64,000 bases of DNA from Gluconacetobacter tumulicola (GTDB lineage Bacteria; Pseudomonadota; Alphaproteobacteria; Acetobacterales; Acetobacteraceae), in NCBI RefSeq assembly GCF_014174215.1, contig NZ_JABEQL010000009.1, forward strand, positions 1-64,000, in the 5' to 3' direction. Under the pieces are notes generated by a model. That model worked only from the letters and a program-made list of their open reading frames with translations, had not been told where the DNA came from and searched no databases. The position numbers and the translations under genes are program-made. Below are positions 25,632-40,600 of the stretch, one piece after another. Each line of letters opens with the position of its first letter. Position 1 is the first letter of the stretch.

Positions 25632-28600
25632 TCATCTACCGTTGCAGGGGTCCCAGTGCCTCGGGTACCCGACCGTTGGCGCTTCCACATAAGATGCGAA
25701 TCGGATCGTGGCAAGAAAAAGGAGAGCAGGAACGGCATGAGAGCGAACAGAACCGTCTATCTGGCCGGCGATCTGGTCTTTCGCCCCGGCGCGATCGCGA
25801 TTTTCGACCGGCTGCGCGCGCTGTGCCGGCAGGTGGGGCTGGAGGGCCTCGCCCCTTTCGACGGCCAGGCCGGCATCGAATCGCTGCCTCCGGGGCTGGA
25901 CACGATCCTGAAGATCGTGACCGCCGACCGCGACCTGATGGACCGATGCGCCGGCGGCATCTTCTGCCTCGATCCCTTCCGCCGTGCCGCGGACATGGAC
26001 CCCGGCACGGCGGTGGAAATCGGCTACATGATGGCGCAGGGCAAACCCCTTGCCGGCTATACGACCGACGGCCGCCCCTACCCCGAGAAGGTCGCCGCCT
26101 ACCGCAAGGCGGCGTGGAACGACACGCTGCGTCCGCGCACCACCCCGGACGCACCGGTCGGATCGGGTGCGATGGAGGATTCGGACGGCATCCTGGCCCA
26201 TTCAGACGGCATGGTGCAGAACGGCATGACCGAGGGCTTCATCCGCCTGTCCGGCGGCATGGTCGCCGTGCATGACGATTTCTACCAGGCCTTCGCCCTC
26301 GCAGCCGCCGACATGGCGCGTCGCCTGCCCTGAATACGCGGACGGCGCGCCGTTACCGGCGATTTGTGGCGCAGGCGATGGCCCGCGCCCATACCTGGGC
26401 CCGCACGGCCGGCAGGTCGGTGGTGCTCAGCGCGTGGCCGCGCTGGGCATGGACCTCTTCCGCCGTGAAGGGCGTCGTACCCGGCGGGGCGCTGTGGCCG
26501 CCGAGATCGAACAGGACGAAATTCATCACCTGCGCCATCAGCGCGTCATCGCGGATCAGCGACATCGAAACACCGGGCACCGTCAGCAGATAGGCCCGCC
26601 CTTCCGGCGTACAGCTCAGCGTGCCGATCCGGTCGCGCAGGGTCGGAATATAGGTCTGCCCCGACTGCCCCTCGATCCCGTGGCAGCCACCGCATTTTTC
26701 CAGATAGGTGGTGCGTGTCCGGTCCAACGCCAGCGCGCCCTGCCCCGACATCATCACGCCGGCCATGACGCCAATCGCCACGGCCGCCCCGGTCGCGCGG
26801 GTGAAACGCGCGCCGGCTCGCCACCAGCGCGCATTTTCCGTCAGGTTCTCAGGGAAGAGGATGCGCTGCATTCAGGGCCTTCCGGGCCGCTGCGACACCC
26901 GAGGACGGCATCGGCGCGGCGCGCGCGGCCGCCACATCGGCCGGCGTGATGACCGGCGCCTGCTTGGTGCTGCCCAGCGACGAAAGATAGGTCAGGATCG
27001 CCGCCACATCGTCATCCGACAGGCTCTTGAAGCTGGGCATGAACCCGACATAGGTCGCGCCGGCAGCGTCGATCGAACCGGCCAGGCCGTTCATCAGTAC
27101 GGCGGTGACATATTTCTTGCCTTCGGGGGTCGAGGCGATCTTGTCGATCCGGTTCGCCAGCGGCGGGAACTGGCCCGGCGCGCCGACGCCACCGCCCTGA
27201 TGGCAGATGCCGCAATTGGCACCATAGAGCGCCTGGCCATCCGGCGCGGCAAAAGCCGGGGTCGCGGCGCCCAGACACAGGGCCAGGGTAAGGATCTTCT
27301 TCATTCGGCGGTTCCTACAATCACAGCGGTCGAACAATTATAGAGAAGCGAACCGGTCCCGAAACACCAGATGATGTCGTTGTTGGCCTGCGGACGATAG
27401 GTCGGCAGGTCACCATCGGAGCCCAGGCAGTTCTGCTCGTTGCAGGCATCCTGCCCGCAGCAATCGCGATAGGCGATCAGGTACGAGCGGCGGTCCTGCG
27501 GGTTGAAACATGTGCCGATCCACGAGGTCGGCGACGGATGCGTCCCCGGCGGGCAGCTATGAACGCCACCGCCACAGGTGGTGCACAGATTGCCGTCAAT
27601 GGCGCAATAGCGCCAGTAATCGCACTTCGTGTCGTCCTTGGCCTGCGCCTTCGCTGCAAAGGGCGATGGCGCGGCAGGCGCAGCGGCCCGTGCGTCACCC
27701 CGCCAGACCGGCAGCAGCGGAAAGGTCGGAACGGCGGCAGCCCACCCGCCCAGCCGCGCGAGCGCACTGCGACGCGAGGAACGGCCGGCCAGATAGCGGG
27801 CAAGCCGTTCGGCCACGGTGTCGAGGCCGCTCCGCGTCGCGCCGACGGCCCCCCTGTCTTCAGGATTGGGCATATCGTTTCTCCGTCACGCGGGGATCAT
27901 TCCGGGGGCTCATTCTCCGGGAGCGGCCGTAAAGATCAGCGCATCGCCCAGCGCCCCGATCTTGCGCACAGGCTTGCCGTCGGCGCCGTCCAGAACCATC
28001 AGGTCACCGGCTTCATCCGTCAGCATGATGCGCGACTGCGCATCCTGGGTCACGCCCACCATCATGCTGCGGGCCGCCAGCGGAATGCGCCGCACCAGCC
28101 GGTGCGTCTTCAGGTCCAGCTCCCACAGTTCGGAGCCGGCATCCTTATGCGTCCAGAAGGTGCCCTTGTGCATCAGCACGAACAGATGCGAATCGCGCGC
28201 CCGCAGCGCCGCGAGCTGCCATCCGCCCGGCCGCCACGTTACCTCGAACGGGGCACGGGCATCCGACGCCGCTTTCAGGCCGGCCGCTTCCTGGATCGAC
28301 CAGGGCTTGGCGATGCTGGCTTGCGCGCCCAGCGTCGCCTCGTAGATCAGGCCGCTATAGGAAATGAACCAGACATGGCCGCTCGCCGCGATCTCCGGAC
28401 TATGTTCGAAGACCGGATCGCGATCCGGCACGAAAAACGGCGGGGTCCGCGTCAGGGCCGGCGTGCCCTTGGCATCCATCTGCACATTGGCCAGCGACCC
28501 GTCGCCACAGATCGAGGAAAAACCGGCATTGCCCCAAGGGTAGATCAGCGCGCAGCCCGGCACGTCCACCGTCCGCACAACCGATTTCAGACCCGTGTCA

Positions 28601-31600
28601 TAGACATGGACCGCATTGGTGGGGCTGGAATCGTAGACATAGACATAGTGCCCGTCGGCACCGATCGCCATGTCGGGCTTCTTCGGCGTGATCAGCGCGC
28701 GGCCCGGCAGGTCGATATCCGCTATCTGCTCCAGCGTGCGCGGATCATACGCCGCCAGCATATCGTGGCGCTTGCCGCGATTGCCCCGTTCCCACGTCGT
28801 CTCGGCGACATAGAACGCCTTGCCCGCCGGATCGGCCACCATGTTGGCGTTATAGGCGGCCTGCACCATGCCCAGCAGCCGGCCGGTGTCGAGGTCCACG
28901 ACATAGACCCGCCCGTCCTTGCTGTGGCGATAGACCCCATCTTCGACCAGGACCCGGTGCGGGCCGCCGGGCGGCAGGGTGACGACGTCACTTTCCTCGG
29001 TCTGCAGGATCGGCTCGGCGGCGCGCGCGGGCCCCTGCACCGCGAGCGCCGTCACAACAGAAGCGGCCGCCAGGGCGCGCGAAACGCGCCGGGCCGCGCG
29101 AGACCGCCGATCAGCCAGCATGCGACCGTCGGACCCACGAAGGAAATATCATGTTCATCCAGCCAACCCTGTTGCTCGCCACACCACATCCGAACCGCGA
29201 TTCGGAAGTCCGGCGGCGAAGCGGATACCGCCTGCCATCCAGTTTGATGTTCTTTCGATACAAATTTTCGGGCAGGAAGGCTAGCCTTCCGCTTTGGAAA
29301 AATCGCAAGTGAATTTCATGAATTTCGATACTGACAAAATAATATTATAGAAAAAGGCACAAATTGGACAGAAAATGCGCGCGGGACACACCCCCGCGCG
29401 CATTTCCACTCACCCGATAATCGACCATATCTTATTGCGACGGTCCCGCGCTGTGGGTCGCCAGCACGATGCCTGTCTGCGCATCCACCTCGTTCAGAAT
29501 GACGCCATAGCCCCATAGCGAGGAAAGGTAATCCAGCGTCTGGCGCGCATCGCCGGCCTTGAGCAACTGGCCGGCCCGGGTGCGATGCTCCAGCTTCAGC
29601 GTGCGGTCGCCCAGCAGGTCCACATCGACGATCTCGATCTCGGTATAGAACGTACCGGGGTCATAGACGCGCGCCAGGCTGCGGCGGATATCGCGATACC
29701 CGGCCTCATCATGAATGGCGTCGACCAGCAGATAAGGCTGGGCGGTATCGTCGCTGAGGCGGAACATGCGGAAATCGCGGATCACCTTGGGCGAGAGGAA
29801 TTGCTGGATGAAGCTCTCGTCCCGGTATTCGGCCCAGGCATGGCGCAGCGTGCCGATCGCATCCCCATTGCCCGCGATATCGGGAAACCATTCCCGGTCC
29901 TCGGCGGTCGGCTCGGTGCAGATCCGCACGATATCGGTCATCATGGCATAGCCCAGCGCATAGGGATTGAACGACGCCCCTCCCCCCGCGTCGAAGCCCG
30001 GCTGGTTGATCACGTTCGACGTCGAATGAATGACCTCCAGATAGGCCGCGTCGTCGATCCGCCCCAGTTCATGCAGGCGCCGCATGATGTAGACATGCAC
30101 CCAGGTGGCGCAGCCCTCGTTCATCATCTTCACCTGGGGCTGCGGATAGAAATATTGCGCGATCATCCGCACGATGCGAATGATCTCCCGCTCCCATGGG
30201 GCCAGACGCGGCGCATTCTTCTCCAGGAAATACAGCAGGTTTTCCTCGGGCAGCCCCAGAAGCCGACGCGCGTGGGCCCCTTCCGCCGTCCCCGCCGCAT
30301 CGCCGGCCTCAGTGGGCAGGGTGCGCCACAGATCGTTGAAGACGCTGTCCTCATACGCCCGCCGCTCTTTCGCGCGCTGCTGCTCGGCTTTTAGGTCCAG
30401 CTTGCGGGCACCCGAATGCCGGTTGACCCCCTGGTTCTGCAGGGCATGGGCCGCATCCAGCACGCGCTCCACAGCCTGCAATCCATGCCGTTCCTCGCAT
30501 CGGGCGATGTAGCCACGGGCAAATTCCAGATAGTCCAGAATGTCCGACGGGTCCGTCCATTCCCGGAAGAGCCTGTTATTGCGGAAGAAATGGTTATGGC
30601 CGAACGCGGCATGCGCAATCACCAGCGCCTGCATCGTCGCCGAATTTTCTTCCATCAGATAGCTGATGCAGGGATCGGAATTGATGACGACCTCATAGGC
30701 CAGCCCCATCAGCCCACGCCGATAGGCGTTCTCATGCCCGATAAAGCGCTTGCCGAACGACCAGTGCTTGTAGCCCACCGGCATGCCATGCGCGGTGTAG
30801 ACATCCAGCATCTGCTCGGAGGTGATGATCTCCACCCGGTTGGTGTAGATCTCCAGCCCCAGTTCGTGGCTCGCAATCTCTTCGATCGCGTCATAGCAAT
30901 CACGGATGATCTGGAAATTCCAGTCATTGCCGGAATAGAGCAGCCCCCCGGACCGGGCCGGAGAGCCGCCCCCTGATACGATCTGGTCCATCAAGCCTCC
31001 GCCGAATGATGCTGACGGGAAAACAGGTCGCGGAAGACCGGGAAAATCTCCTTGCGGTCGCCGACCTGGCGGATCGCCAGATGATCGTTCTCATCGGCGA
31101 TGGCGCGATAGCTGCGCCACAGATCCGTCTCGCCGCGGATCACCGCCCCCGATCCCGTGATTTCGATATAGGCATAATATTGCACCGCCGGCAGGATATC
31201 GTCCCGCAACAGGCTGGCGGTGCGCGCGGTGTCGGACGACGCGTTGTCGCCGTCCGATGCCTGGGCGACATAGATATTCCAGTTGGCCGACGGAAAACGC
31301 TCCCGCTGGATGGTATGCATCAGTTCCAGCGCCGACGAGACGATGGTGCCGCCCGTGCGCGGATCGTGGAAGAACGCATCCTCATCCACTTCCTCGGCGC
31401 TTTCGGCATGGCGGATGAAAACGATTTCGACCTTCTTGTACCGCCGCTCCAGAAACACATGCAGCAGCAGGAAGAACTGCTTCGCCAGATCCTTCATCCG
31501 CTCGGTCATCGAACCCGAGACATCCATGATGCAGAACATCACCGCCCGCGTCGCCGGCTGCGGCATGATGGTATAGCGCCGGAAGCGCAGATCGACCGGA

Positions 31601-34600
31601 TCGACCCATGGAATCCGCGCCAGCCGCTGGCGCAGCGTGCCGCGCCGCTCGCGCAGCCCCTCCAGTTCCTCCAGATCCTCCGCCGAGGCCGGACGGAGGG
31701 CCTCCAGTTCGGCGATACGTTCCTCGACCTCCTGCAATTCCGCCGGCTTGGGCCGGCCCAGCCCCAGGCGCCGCGCGATCGAGCGCCGCATCGTCCGCCC
31801 CAGATCCAGATGCGACGGCGCACCCTCGTTGCTGAGGCCGGAACGGGCGGGCACCCCGTTTTCGGTGGTGGAGATCTCGCGCTTCAGCAGGTCCGGCAAT
31901 TCCAGGTCGTCGAAGAACAGGTCCAGGAATTCGTCCCGGCTCAGCACGAAGCGAAAGGAATCCTCTCCCCCGCCACTCTCGCCGGCCTGCCCGGCCCCGG
32001 AGCCCTGCCCGCCAGCCCCAGCCGGCGGCCGTTGCAGCCGGTCTCCGCGCGAGAATTCGCGGTTACCGGTCAGCACGATCTCGCGCACGCCCTCGGAAAA
32101 GACGCGATGCAGCGAGGGTTCATGCAGCGAATCCGACGGGACCGAGACCGCGTTACCCTGCCCCACCTCCCGGATCCTGCCGCGCGCCACCGCGTCCCGT
32201 ACCGCCGTCTGCACGGCCGAGCGGGCCCGCTGCAGCACGCGCCGCCGGTTTTCGAGGTTTTTCCCATGGGGATTGGGACGTCTGTCAATGATATCCACTG
32301 GCCGGCACCATTCCGTTCAGAGGCGGTTTCAAAACTGCTGATGCTGCGTCAGGAGCGGGCCGCCACAGATCGCGTCCGGAGAAGGTTTTCGCGCATCGAA
32401 GCGGAGCGGCCTTGCCGGCCGGTCACCGCGAGGCGCGAAAAACACGCCCAAGACTCGCCTGTAGCGGCGCCTTGGCAACAGCGCCTCAGGCGGATTGCTT
32501 CACCCGCATGTACCACTCAACGAGCCGGCGGACCTGGCGTTCCGTATAACCGCGCGAGACCATCCGCTCGACGAACTCGTCATGCTTGCGCTCGGTCTCG
32601 CCGTCCTTCTTGGAACCGAAGCTGATGACGGGCAGCAGATCCTCGACCTGGCTGAACATCCGCTTCTCGATCACGTCGCGGATCTTCTCATAGGACGTCC
32701 AGGACGGGTTGCGCCCGCCATTACCCGCCCTCGCGCGGAGCGAGAACTTCACCACCTCGTTGCGGAAATCCTTGGGGTTGGCGATCCCCGCGGGCTTCTC
32801 GATCTTGGTCAGTTCGGCGTTCAGCAACTCGCGATTGAGCATCTGCCCGGTGTCGGGGTCCTTGAAATCCTGGTCCTCGATCCAGGCGTCGGCATAGTCC
32901 AGATAGCGGTCGAACAGGTTCTGGCCGTAATCGTTATAGCTCTCCAGATAGGCCTTCTGGATCTCGTGCCCCAGGAATTCGGCATAGCGCCCGGCCAGTT
33001 CCGACTTCAGCGTCGCCAGATAGTTCGCCTCGACATCCGTCGGGAACTGCTCCCGCCGCACCGCCTGTTCCAGCACGTACATCAGATGCACCGGATCGGC
33101 GGAAATCTCGGAAGAATCATGGTTGAAGGTCGCAGACAGCACCTTGTACGCAAAGCGGGTGGAAATACCGTCCATCCCCTCATCCACCCCGGCGGCGTCG
33201 CGATATTCCTGCATCGTGCGGGCCTTGGGGTCGGTCTCGCGGATATTCTCGCCGTCATAGACGCGCATCTTGGCGAACTGGGTGGAGTTCGGATGCGGCT
33301 TCAACCGCGACAGGACCGCGAAACGGGCCAGCATTTCCAGCGTGTTGGGCGCGCAGGGCGCATTCGCCAGGCTGGAGGACTGCACCAGCTTCTCATAGAT
33401 CTTGGTTTCCTCCGCCACCCGCAGGCAATAGGGCACCTTGATGACGCAGACGCGGTCCAGAAAAGCTTCGTTGGTGCGATTATTGCGGAAGGTCTGCCAC
33501 TCGGCCTCGTTCGAATGGGCCAGGATCACGCCGGTGAACGGAATGCTGCCGATATTCTCGGTCCCGACATAGTTGCCCTCCTGCGTCGCCGTCAGCAGCG
33601 GGTGCAGCATCTTGATCGGCGCCTTGAACATCTCGACGAACTCCAGCAGCCCCTGGTTCGCGCGGTTCAGGCCGCCCGAGAAGCTGTAGGCATCGGGGTC
33701 GTTCTGGCTGAAATGCTCCAGCTGCCGGATATCGACCTTGCCCACCAGCGCCGATACGTCCTGGTTGTTGTCATCGCCGGGTTCGGTCTTCGCGATCGCG
33801 ATCTGGCGCAGCCGGGACGGATGGACCTTGATGACGGAAAAGCGCGACAGGTCGCCGTCGAACTCCTCCAGCCGCTTCAGCGCCCACGGGCTGGCGACGC
33901 CGCCCAGCAGCCGGCCCGGAATGCCGTACCGCTCCTGCAGGGCATCGCCCATCCGGTCGGGGTCGAACAGGCCCAGCGGGCTTTCAAAGACGGGGCTGAC
34001 ATGCCGCCCGGCCTTCAGCACATAGATCGGCTCCTTCTCCATCAGGGCCTTCAGCCGTTCGCCCAGGGACGATTTGCCGCCGCCCACCGGGCCGAGCAGA
34101 TAAAGGATCTGCTTGCGCTCCTCGAGCCCCTGGGCCGCATGCCGGAAGAAACCCACGATCTGCTCGATCGTCTCTTCCATGCCGTAGAAATCGGAGAAGG
34201 CCGGATAGATCCGCAGGGTACGGTTCATGAAGATGCGCGACAGGCGTGGATCGCGCGAGGTATCGACGCTCCTCGGTTCGCCTATCGCCTTCAGCATGCG
34301 CTCCGCCGCGGTTGCATAGCACGACGGATCGGTTCGGCAGGCTTCAAGATAGTCGGACAGGCTCATCTCGATTTCGCGACGCTGATCGCGCATCGCAGTG
34401 GCCAGAGAAAACACATTAAAATCAGAAACCATCCTGGGAAGTCTCCGAACCGGCGCCAGAATCCGTCATTCTTCTGGACGACCATGCACCATGGATACGC
34501 ATCTCCTCCGGGGAGCGGCCCCCGGAGCCGGAAAAACCGTCAGTCCTGTCGACTCTGCAATCGGGTGTCCAATACACATTCCCCCTTGCTGTCTGGCCCA

Positions 34601-37600
34601 ATTAGAGGCAGATAGGCACGCTACCGCCCCAGACAAGGGCGACTGGCATATGGTGGAATCGCAGTCAGGTATCGCGCTGCGAGATCCCGGGCCGTCAACG
34701 CCGAGGCTATCGCTCCCCGCGTTCGGGATTCAACCTAAATCGCGTGCGCTCCGGAAACACACACCCGGATAGCAGGGGTTTTCGGAACGACCGGGTGCCC
34801 TTCCCCGCAATCGCGGATCAGCGAAAAAGCACGCGCAGGCCGTCGAAGGCGGCTTCCACGCCCTCCGGCAGGTTGTCGCGCATCCAGGTCCAATCCATGT
34901 CGGTGCCCATATGCGTCAGGATCACCCGGCGCGGCATCAGGCGGGCGCGCCATTCCAGCACCCGGTCCAGCCACGCATGGGCATTATGGGGCGAGGACCG
35001 CTGGAAGCAATCCACCAGCCACGTCTCGACCCCCGCCAGGGCGGCGAACGCCTCCTCGGGCAGGTCGACGACGTCGGTGGAATAGGCAATCGTCCCGCAT
35101 CGCACGCCCAGCGACAGCGTGCGGCCGTGGATCTGCTCGAACAGCGTCAGGCGCAACCCGGCGATGTCGACCGTCTGGCCGGCATGCACCTCCCGCGGCA
35201 CCACGACGGGGCGATAGAAGCCGGGCGGCGACCACGGGCGGAAGGCATAGTTGAACCGCGCCTCCAGATCCGCCAGCACGGGCGGCGTGGCCAGCACCGG
35301 CAGGGGCCGGTCGATCACCCGGTTGATCGCCCGGACCTCGTCCAACCCCGCGATATGGTCGGAATGGGCGTGGGTGTAGAGAATCGCATCGAACCGGTCG
35401 ATCCCCTGCGCCAGCAACTGCGCGCGCAGGTCCGGGCCGGTATCGATCAGCACCGCCTGCCCGTCATCGCCCCGCAGCAGAACTGATGCCCGAGTCCGGC
35501 AGTTGCGGGGTTCCGCCGGATCGCAGATCCCCCAGTCGCCCCGCCCATCCGGCCCGCCGATCATCGGCACACCGGCCGAGCCGCCGCATCCCAGGACGAG
35601 CAGTTCCATCGCTCAGGCCGCCCGGCTGAACAGACGGTGGAAATTGGCGGTGGTGAGGTCCGCCAATTGCTCCGGGCCCATGCCGCGCTCTTCGGCCAGG
35701 CGCAGCGCCGTATGGGCGACCAGCGCCGGCTCGTTGCGCTTGCCGCGCCGTGGCACGGGGGCCAAGTACGGCGAATCGGTTTCGACCAGCAGCCGGTCCC
35801 CGGAGATGTCCCGCGCGATCGCGCGCAGCGCGTCGGAGCGCGGAAAGGTCAGGATTCCCGAGAAGCTGATATATCCCCCCAGCTCCAGCCCCGCCCGCGC
35901 CAGATCAGGCCCGGATGCGAAGCAATGCAGCAGGAAACGGAACGGCCCGTTTGTCTCGACCTCGTCGCGCAGAATCGCGGCAACGTCCGAATCGGCCTCG
36001 CGCGCATGGATGACCAGCGGCAGGTCCATCCGTCGCGCCGCCGCGATATGGGCGCGGAAGCGCGCCTGCTGCAACGGGCGCACGGCTTCGGCGCCATGGA
36101 AATAATCCAACCCGCTCTCGCCGATCCCCACCACCCGCGCATCGTCAGCCAGGGCGATGATGCCCTCGGCATCGGCGATCTCGCATTCCTCGACATGATC
36201 GGGATGGGTGCCGACCGTACACCACACCCGCACCTCCGGCCGGTCGAAACGGGTCAGATCCTTCTGCTGCTGCGCGCGCGACAGGCGGGTGCCGATCGTC
36301 ACCATGCCGCCGACCCCCGCCGCGCACGCCCGGTCCAGCAGGTCCGGGATCTCGTCGTCGGTGAAATGGTCGAGATGGCAGTGGGAGTCGATCAGCGCAC
36401 TCATTGCGCCGCTTCCTCCACATAACGCGGAAAGATCCCCTGCGGCGCCGGCAGGGCGCGGCCCTCGGGCAGCGGGCGCTCCAGCGCGGCGAAATCGCGC
36501 TCCTCCTGCGACACGCCCAACTGGGTCAGCAGCGCGTCCATGCTGCCGGGCATGTAGGGCTGAAGCATGGTTCCGATCACACGCAGCGCATCCACCAGCA
36601 CCCGCAGCACCACCGCCATCCGCTCGGGGTCGGTCTTGCGCAGCGCCCACGGGGCCTGATGGTCGATATAGGCGTTGCAGGCCCGTATCACGCGCCACAC
36701 ATCCTCCAGCGCGTCGGTCAGCGCATGGCGGTCGATATGCCCGTGCATCAGCGTGGGCAGCAGCGATGCCTGCGCCAGCAGGGCGTCATCGGCCTCGGTC
36801 CGCACGCCCTGCGCCGGCAGCACGCCGCCGCAATTGCGCGCCACCTGCGTCAGGGTACGCTGGGCGAGGTTGCCCAGATCGTTCGCCAGTTCGACATTCA
36901 GCCGGTTGATGATGGCCCGGCGGCTGAGGTCGCTGTCACCGCCGAACGGCATTTCACGCAGCAGGAAGAAGCGCAGCGGATCGACACCGAACTGCGCCAC
37001 CAGGTCGCGCGGATCGACGACATTGCCCAGCGACTTGCTCATCTTCTCGCCCTCGATGGTCCACCACCCATGCGAGAACACGCATTCCGGCAGCTCCAGC
37101 CCGGCGGCCATCAGCAGCGCGGGCCAGTAGACGGCATGAAAGCGGACGATATCCTTGCCGACCAGATGCAGGTTGGCGGGCCAGAATCCGGCACGGGGAT
37201 TGTCCGCATCGGGGAAGCCGGTGGCCGACAGGTAATTGGCCAGCGCATCCACCCACACATACATCACATGGTCCGGATCGCCCGGCACCGGGATGCCCCA
37301 GCGGAAGCTGGTGCGGCTGATCGACAGATCGCGCAGGCCCTGGCGCACGAAGCTGGCAACCTCGTTGCGCCGCGACGCGGGTTCGATGAAGCCGGGCCGG
37401 GTCTCGTACAGCTCCAGCAGCCGATCGGCGAAAGCCGACAGGCGGAAGAAATAGGACGGTTCGCGCACCCATTCGACCGGCGCGCCGGTCGGCGCCACCT
37501 TCGTGCCGTCGGGGCGGGTGACGAGTTCGTCTTCATTGTAGAAGCTCTCGTCACGCAGCGCGTACCAGCCCTCATACGCGCCCAGATAGATATGCCCGTT

Positions 37601-40600
37601 CGCCGCGATCCGTTCCCACAGCGCGGTCGCGCCGGCAATGTGCCGTGGCTCCGTCGTGCGGATGAAATCGTCGTACGAAACGTTCATCACGTCGTACATC
37701 GCGCGGAAATCGGCCGAAACCTGGTCGGCGAAGGCAATCGGCGCCACACCGGCGGCCTGGGCGGCCTGCTCGACCTTCTGCCCATGTTCGTCGGTGCCGG
37801 TCAGGAAGAAGACATCATGCCCCGCCAGCCGCTTGAAGCGCGCCATGACGTCGGCGGCGACGGAGGTGTAGGCATGACCGATATGCGGCGCCCCGTTCAC
37901 ATAATAGATCGGTGTCGTGACGTAATAGCGCCCTGTCATCTTCCACTCACCAAAGTCAGGCCACTCAGCAGGGCCTGTTGTTTATCCAGATTGAACCGCT
38001 CCGTCTCGACCCGAAGGTCGGTCAGGCGACGCCACAGTTCCGCCATGCGATGCGCCGACAACGATCCGTCCACGCTTTCTCGGCCTCGCCCGTCTTGCAT
38101 GGCGAGGGCACGCGCGTGCTTCGATATGGCATCACACAACAGATCGAAGAAGACCGGGAAGCCATTTTCCCGCTTCAGCACGCTCTCGGCAATCTCGTAC
38201 ATCGCCCCCGCATCCGGCGGGTTCTCAAGCACGCGCGCCACCAGCGCGCCCAGTGCCGCGCCATCGCCCGCCAGCAGGGCCAGCGCGCGGCCGGGCGAAC
38301 CATGGGCCAGCGGCGCCACCCGCGCGATATCCTCGGGGGACACATCCGCCGCCACCCGGGCCAGCACGTTCTGCATCTGCCCCGGCTGCAACGGCTCCAG
38401 CCGCAGCGTGCGGCACCGGCTGCGAATGGTCGGCAACAGGCGGCCAGGCGCGGCACAGGTCAGGATCAGGATCGCACGCGGCGGCGGCTCCTCCAGGATC
38501 TTGAGGATCGCGTTGGCGGCGCTGCGATTCATGAAATCCGCACCGTCCACAATCACGACGCGCCACCCATCCTCGGCCGCCGTCCGATGCAGGAACTGGC
38601 CGATCGGGCGTACATCGTCGGCCACGATCTCGGCCCGCATCCGCTGGCGCTTCTCGTCCATGCCGCGCGCGATATAGAGCAGATCGGCATGGCTGCCGGC
38701 CGCGATCCGCCGCGCGGCAGTGCTGTCGGGCGCGGTCGCCTTCAGCAGCACCCGCGCCATCCAGAAGGCAAAGCTCGCCTTGCCGATCCCCTCGGGGCCG
38801 GTCAGCAGCCAGGCATGATGCAGCCGCCCGGCACCCCATGCCTCCTCGAAGGCGCGGCGGGCATCGTCATGCCCCACCGGCTCCTGGCCGTCGCGCGGTG
38901 TGGTGCCCGCCATTCAGGCGGGTCCCGTCAGCCGCGCATCGACCCGTTGCGCGACATCCCGCGCGATCGCCTCGACCGGCTGGTCGGCGGATACGCGCAC
39001 GCACCGCCCGGCATGGGTCCGGGCAATCGTCTCGAATCCCTCGGCCACCCGGGCATGGAACGCCTCGTCCGCCGCCTCGTAGCGATCCGACCGGCCACCG
39101 CGCGCATCCAGGCGCTGCCGGGCCCGCGCACGGTCCAGCGCCAGAACCAGCGTCAGGTCGGGCACCAGCCCGACCTGCGCGGTCAACGCGTCGATCAGCC
39201 CGATCGTCGCAGGATCGCCCTGCCCGATCCCGTAGCCCTGATAGGCCATGGTGGAATCGGCAAACCGGTCGCAGATCACCACCGCGCCGCGCGCCAGCGC
39301 CGGCCGGATCAGCCGGTCCACATGGTCGCACCGCGCGGCGAAATGGGCCAGGATCTCGGCCCGCAGCGACAGGTCATGTCCGCCGAACAGCAGAAAGTCG
39401 CGCAGCGCCTCCGCTCCGGGTGTCCCACCCGGCTCGCGCGTGCGCACCACGTCGTGCCCACCGGCACGCAGATGCGCCTCCAGCAGCGCGACCTGGGTGG
39501 ATTTGCCGGCGCCCTCGCCGCCTTCGAAGGTGATGAACAGACCCGGCACCGGCTTCAGTGCCGGCCCAGTTTCTGGCCCAGCACCGTCGAGGCCCGCGCC
39601 AGCAGCCCCAGCCGCGGCACGGCCTGCCCCGCCACCAGCTGCATGCGGATATCGGGCAGACCCGGATTGGTCAGCACCAGATCACCCAGCGCCTGCCCCG
39701 CCGCCACCGGCGCCGCGACGGGCGCCTGATAATCCACCCCGATATGGACGCGCGTGCGCCATCCATGCGGCAGCGTCATCACCACGTCCCGTGTCGCAAC
39801 TAGCGGCACCGTCGGCTGGGTGCCCAGCCAGACAGGCGCCTGATCCACCACATCACCCTTGTGGAACAGGGTCGCGTTCTCGAAATTCGCGAACGTCCAT
39901 TCCAGAAGCCGCTCGCCCTCATGCGCGCGGGCATTGCTCGACGGCATGCCATTCAGCGCCAGCACCACGCGGTTGCCGCCCCGATCGGCGCTGGCACACA
40001 GCCCGAACCCGCCGGCATCGGTGTGGCCGGTCTTCAGCCCGTCGGCCAGCCCCTTGTCCACCAGGACGTTGCGGTTACCCTGCGAGATCTTGTTGAAGCG
40101 GAAATCCTTCTCCGAGAAGAAGTGATAATATTCCGGGAAATCGCGGATCAGGCGCACCGCCACGGTCGCCACGTCGCGGGCGCACATATAGTGGTTGTCG
40201 CCCGGCCAGCCGGTGGCATTCATGAAATGCGAATTGATCAGCCCGATCTTTCCGCCCACCTCGTTCATCTGGCCGACGAACTGCTCTTCGGACCCGGAAA
40301 TGCCTTCGGCCAGCACGATGCACGCATCATTGCCGGACTGGATGACCATGCCCTGGATCAGGTCCTGCACCGGGATGCTCTCGCCCAAGGGCACGAACAT
40401 CTTCGACCCCTGCATGCGCCACGCCTTCTCGCTGACCGGCAGCGCCTGGTCCAGCTTCAGGCGGCCCGATTTCAGCATGCTGAAGACGATATAGGCCGTC
40501 ATCATCTTGGTCAGCGACGAGGGCGGCATGCGCTCATCCGCTGCTTTTTCCAACAGCACCGTGCCAGTCGTGACATCCACGATGCACGCCCAGCGGGCGA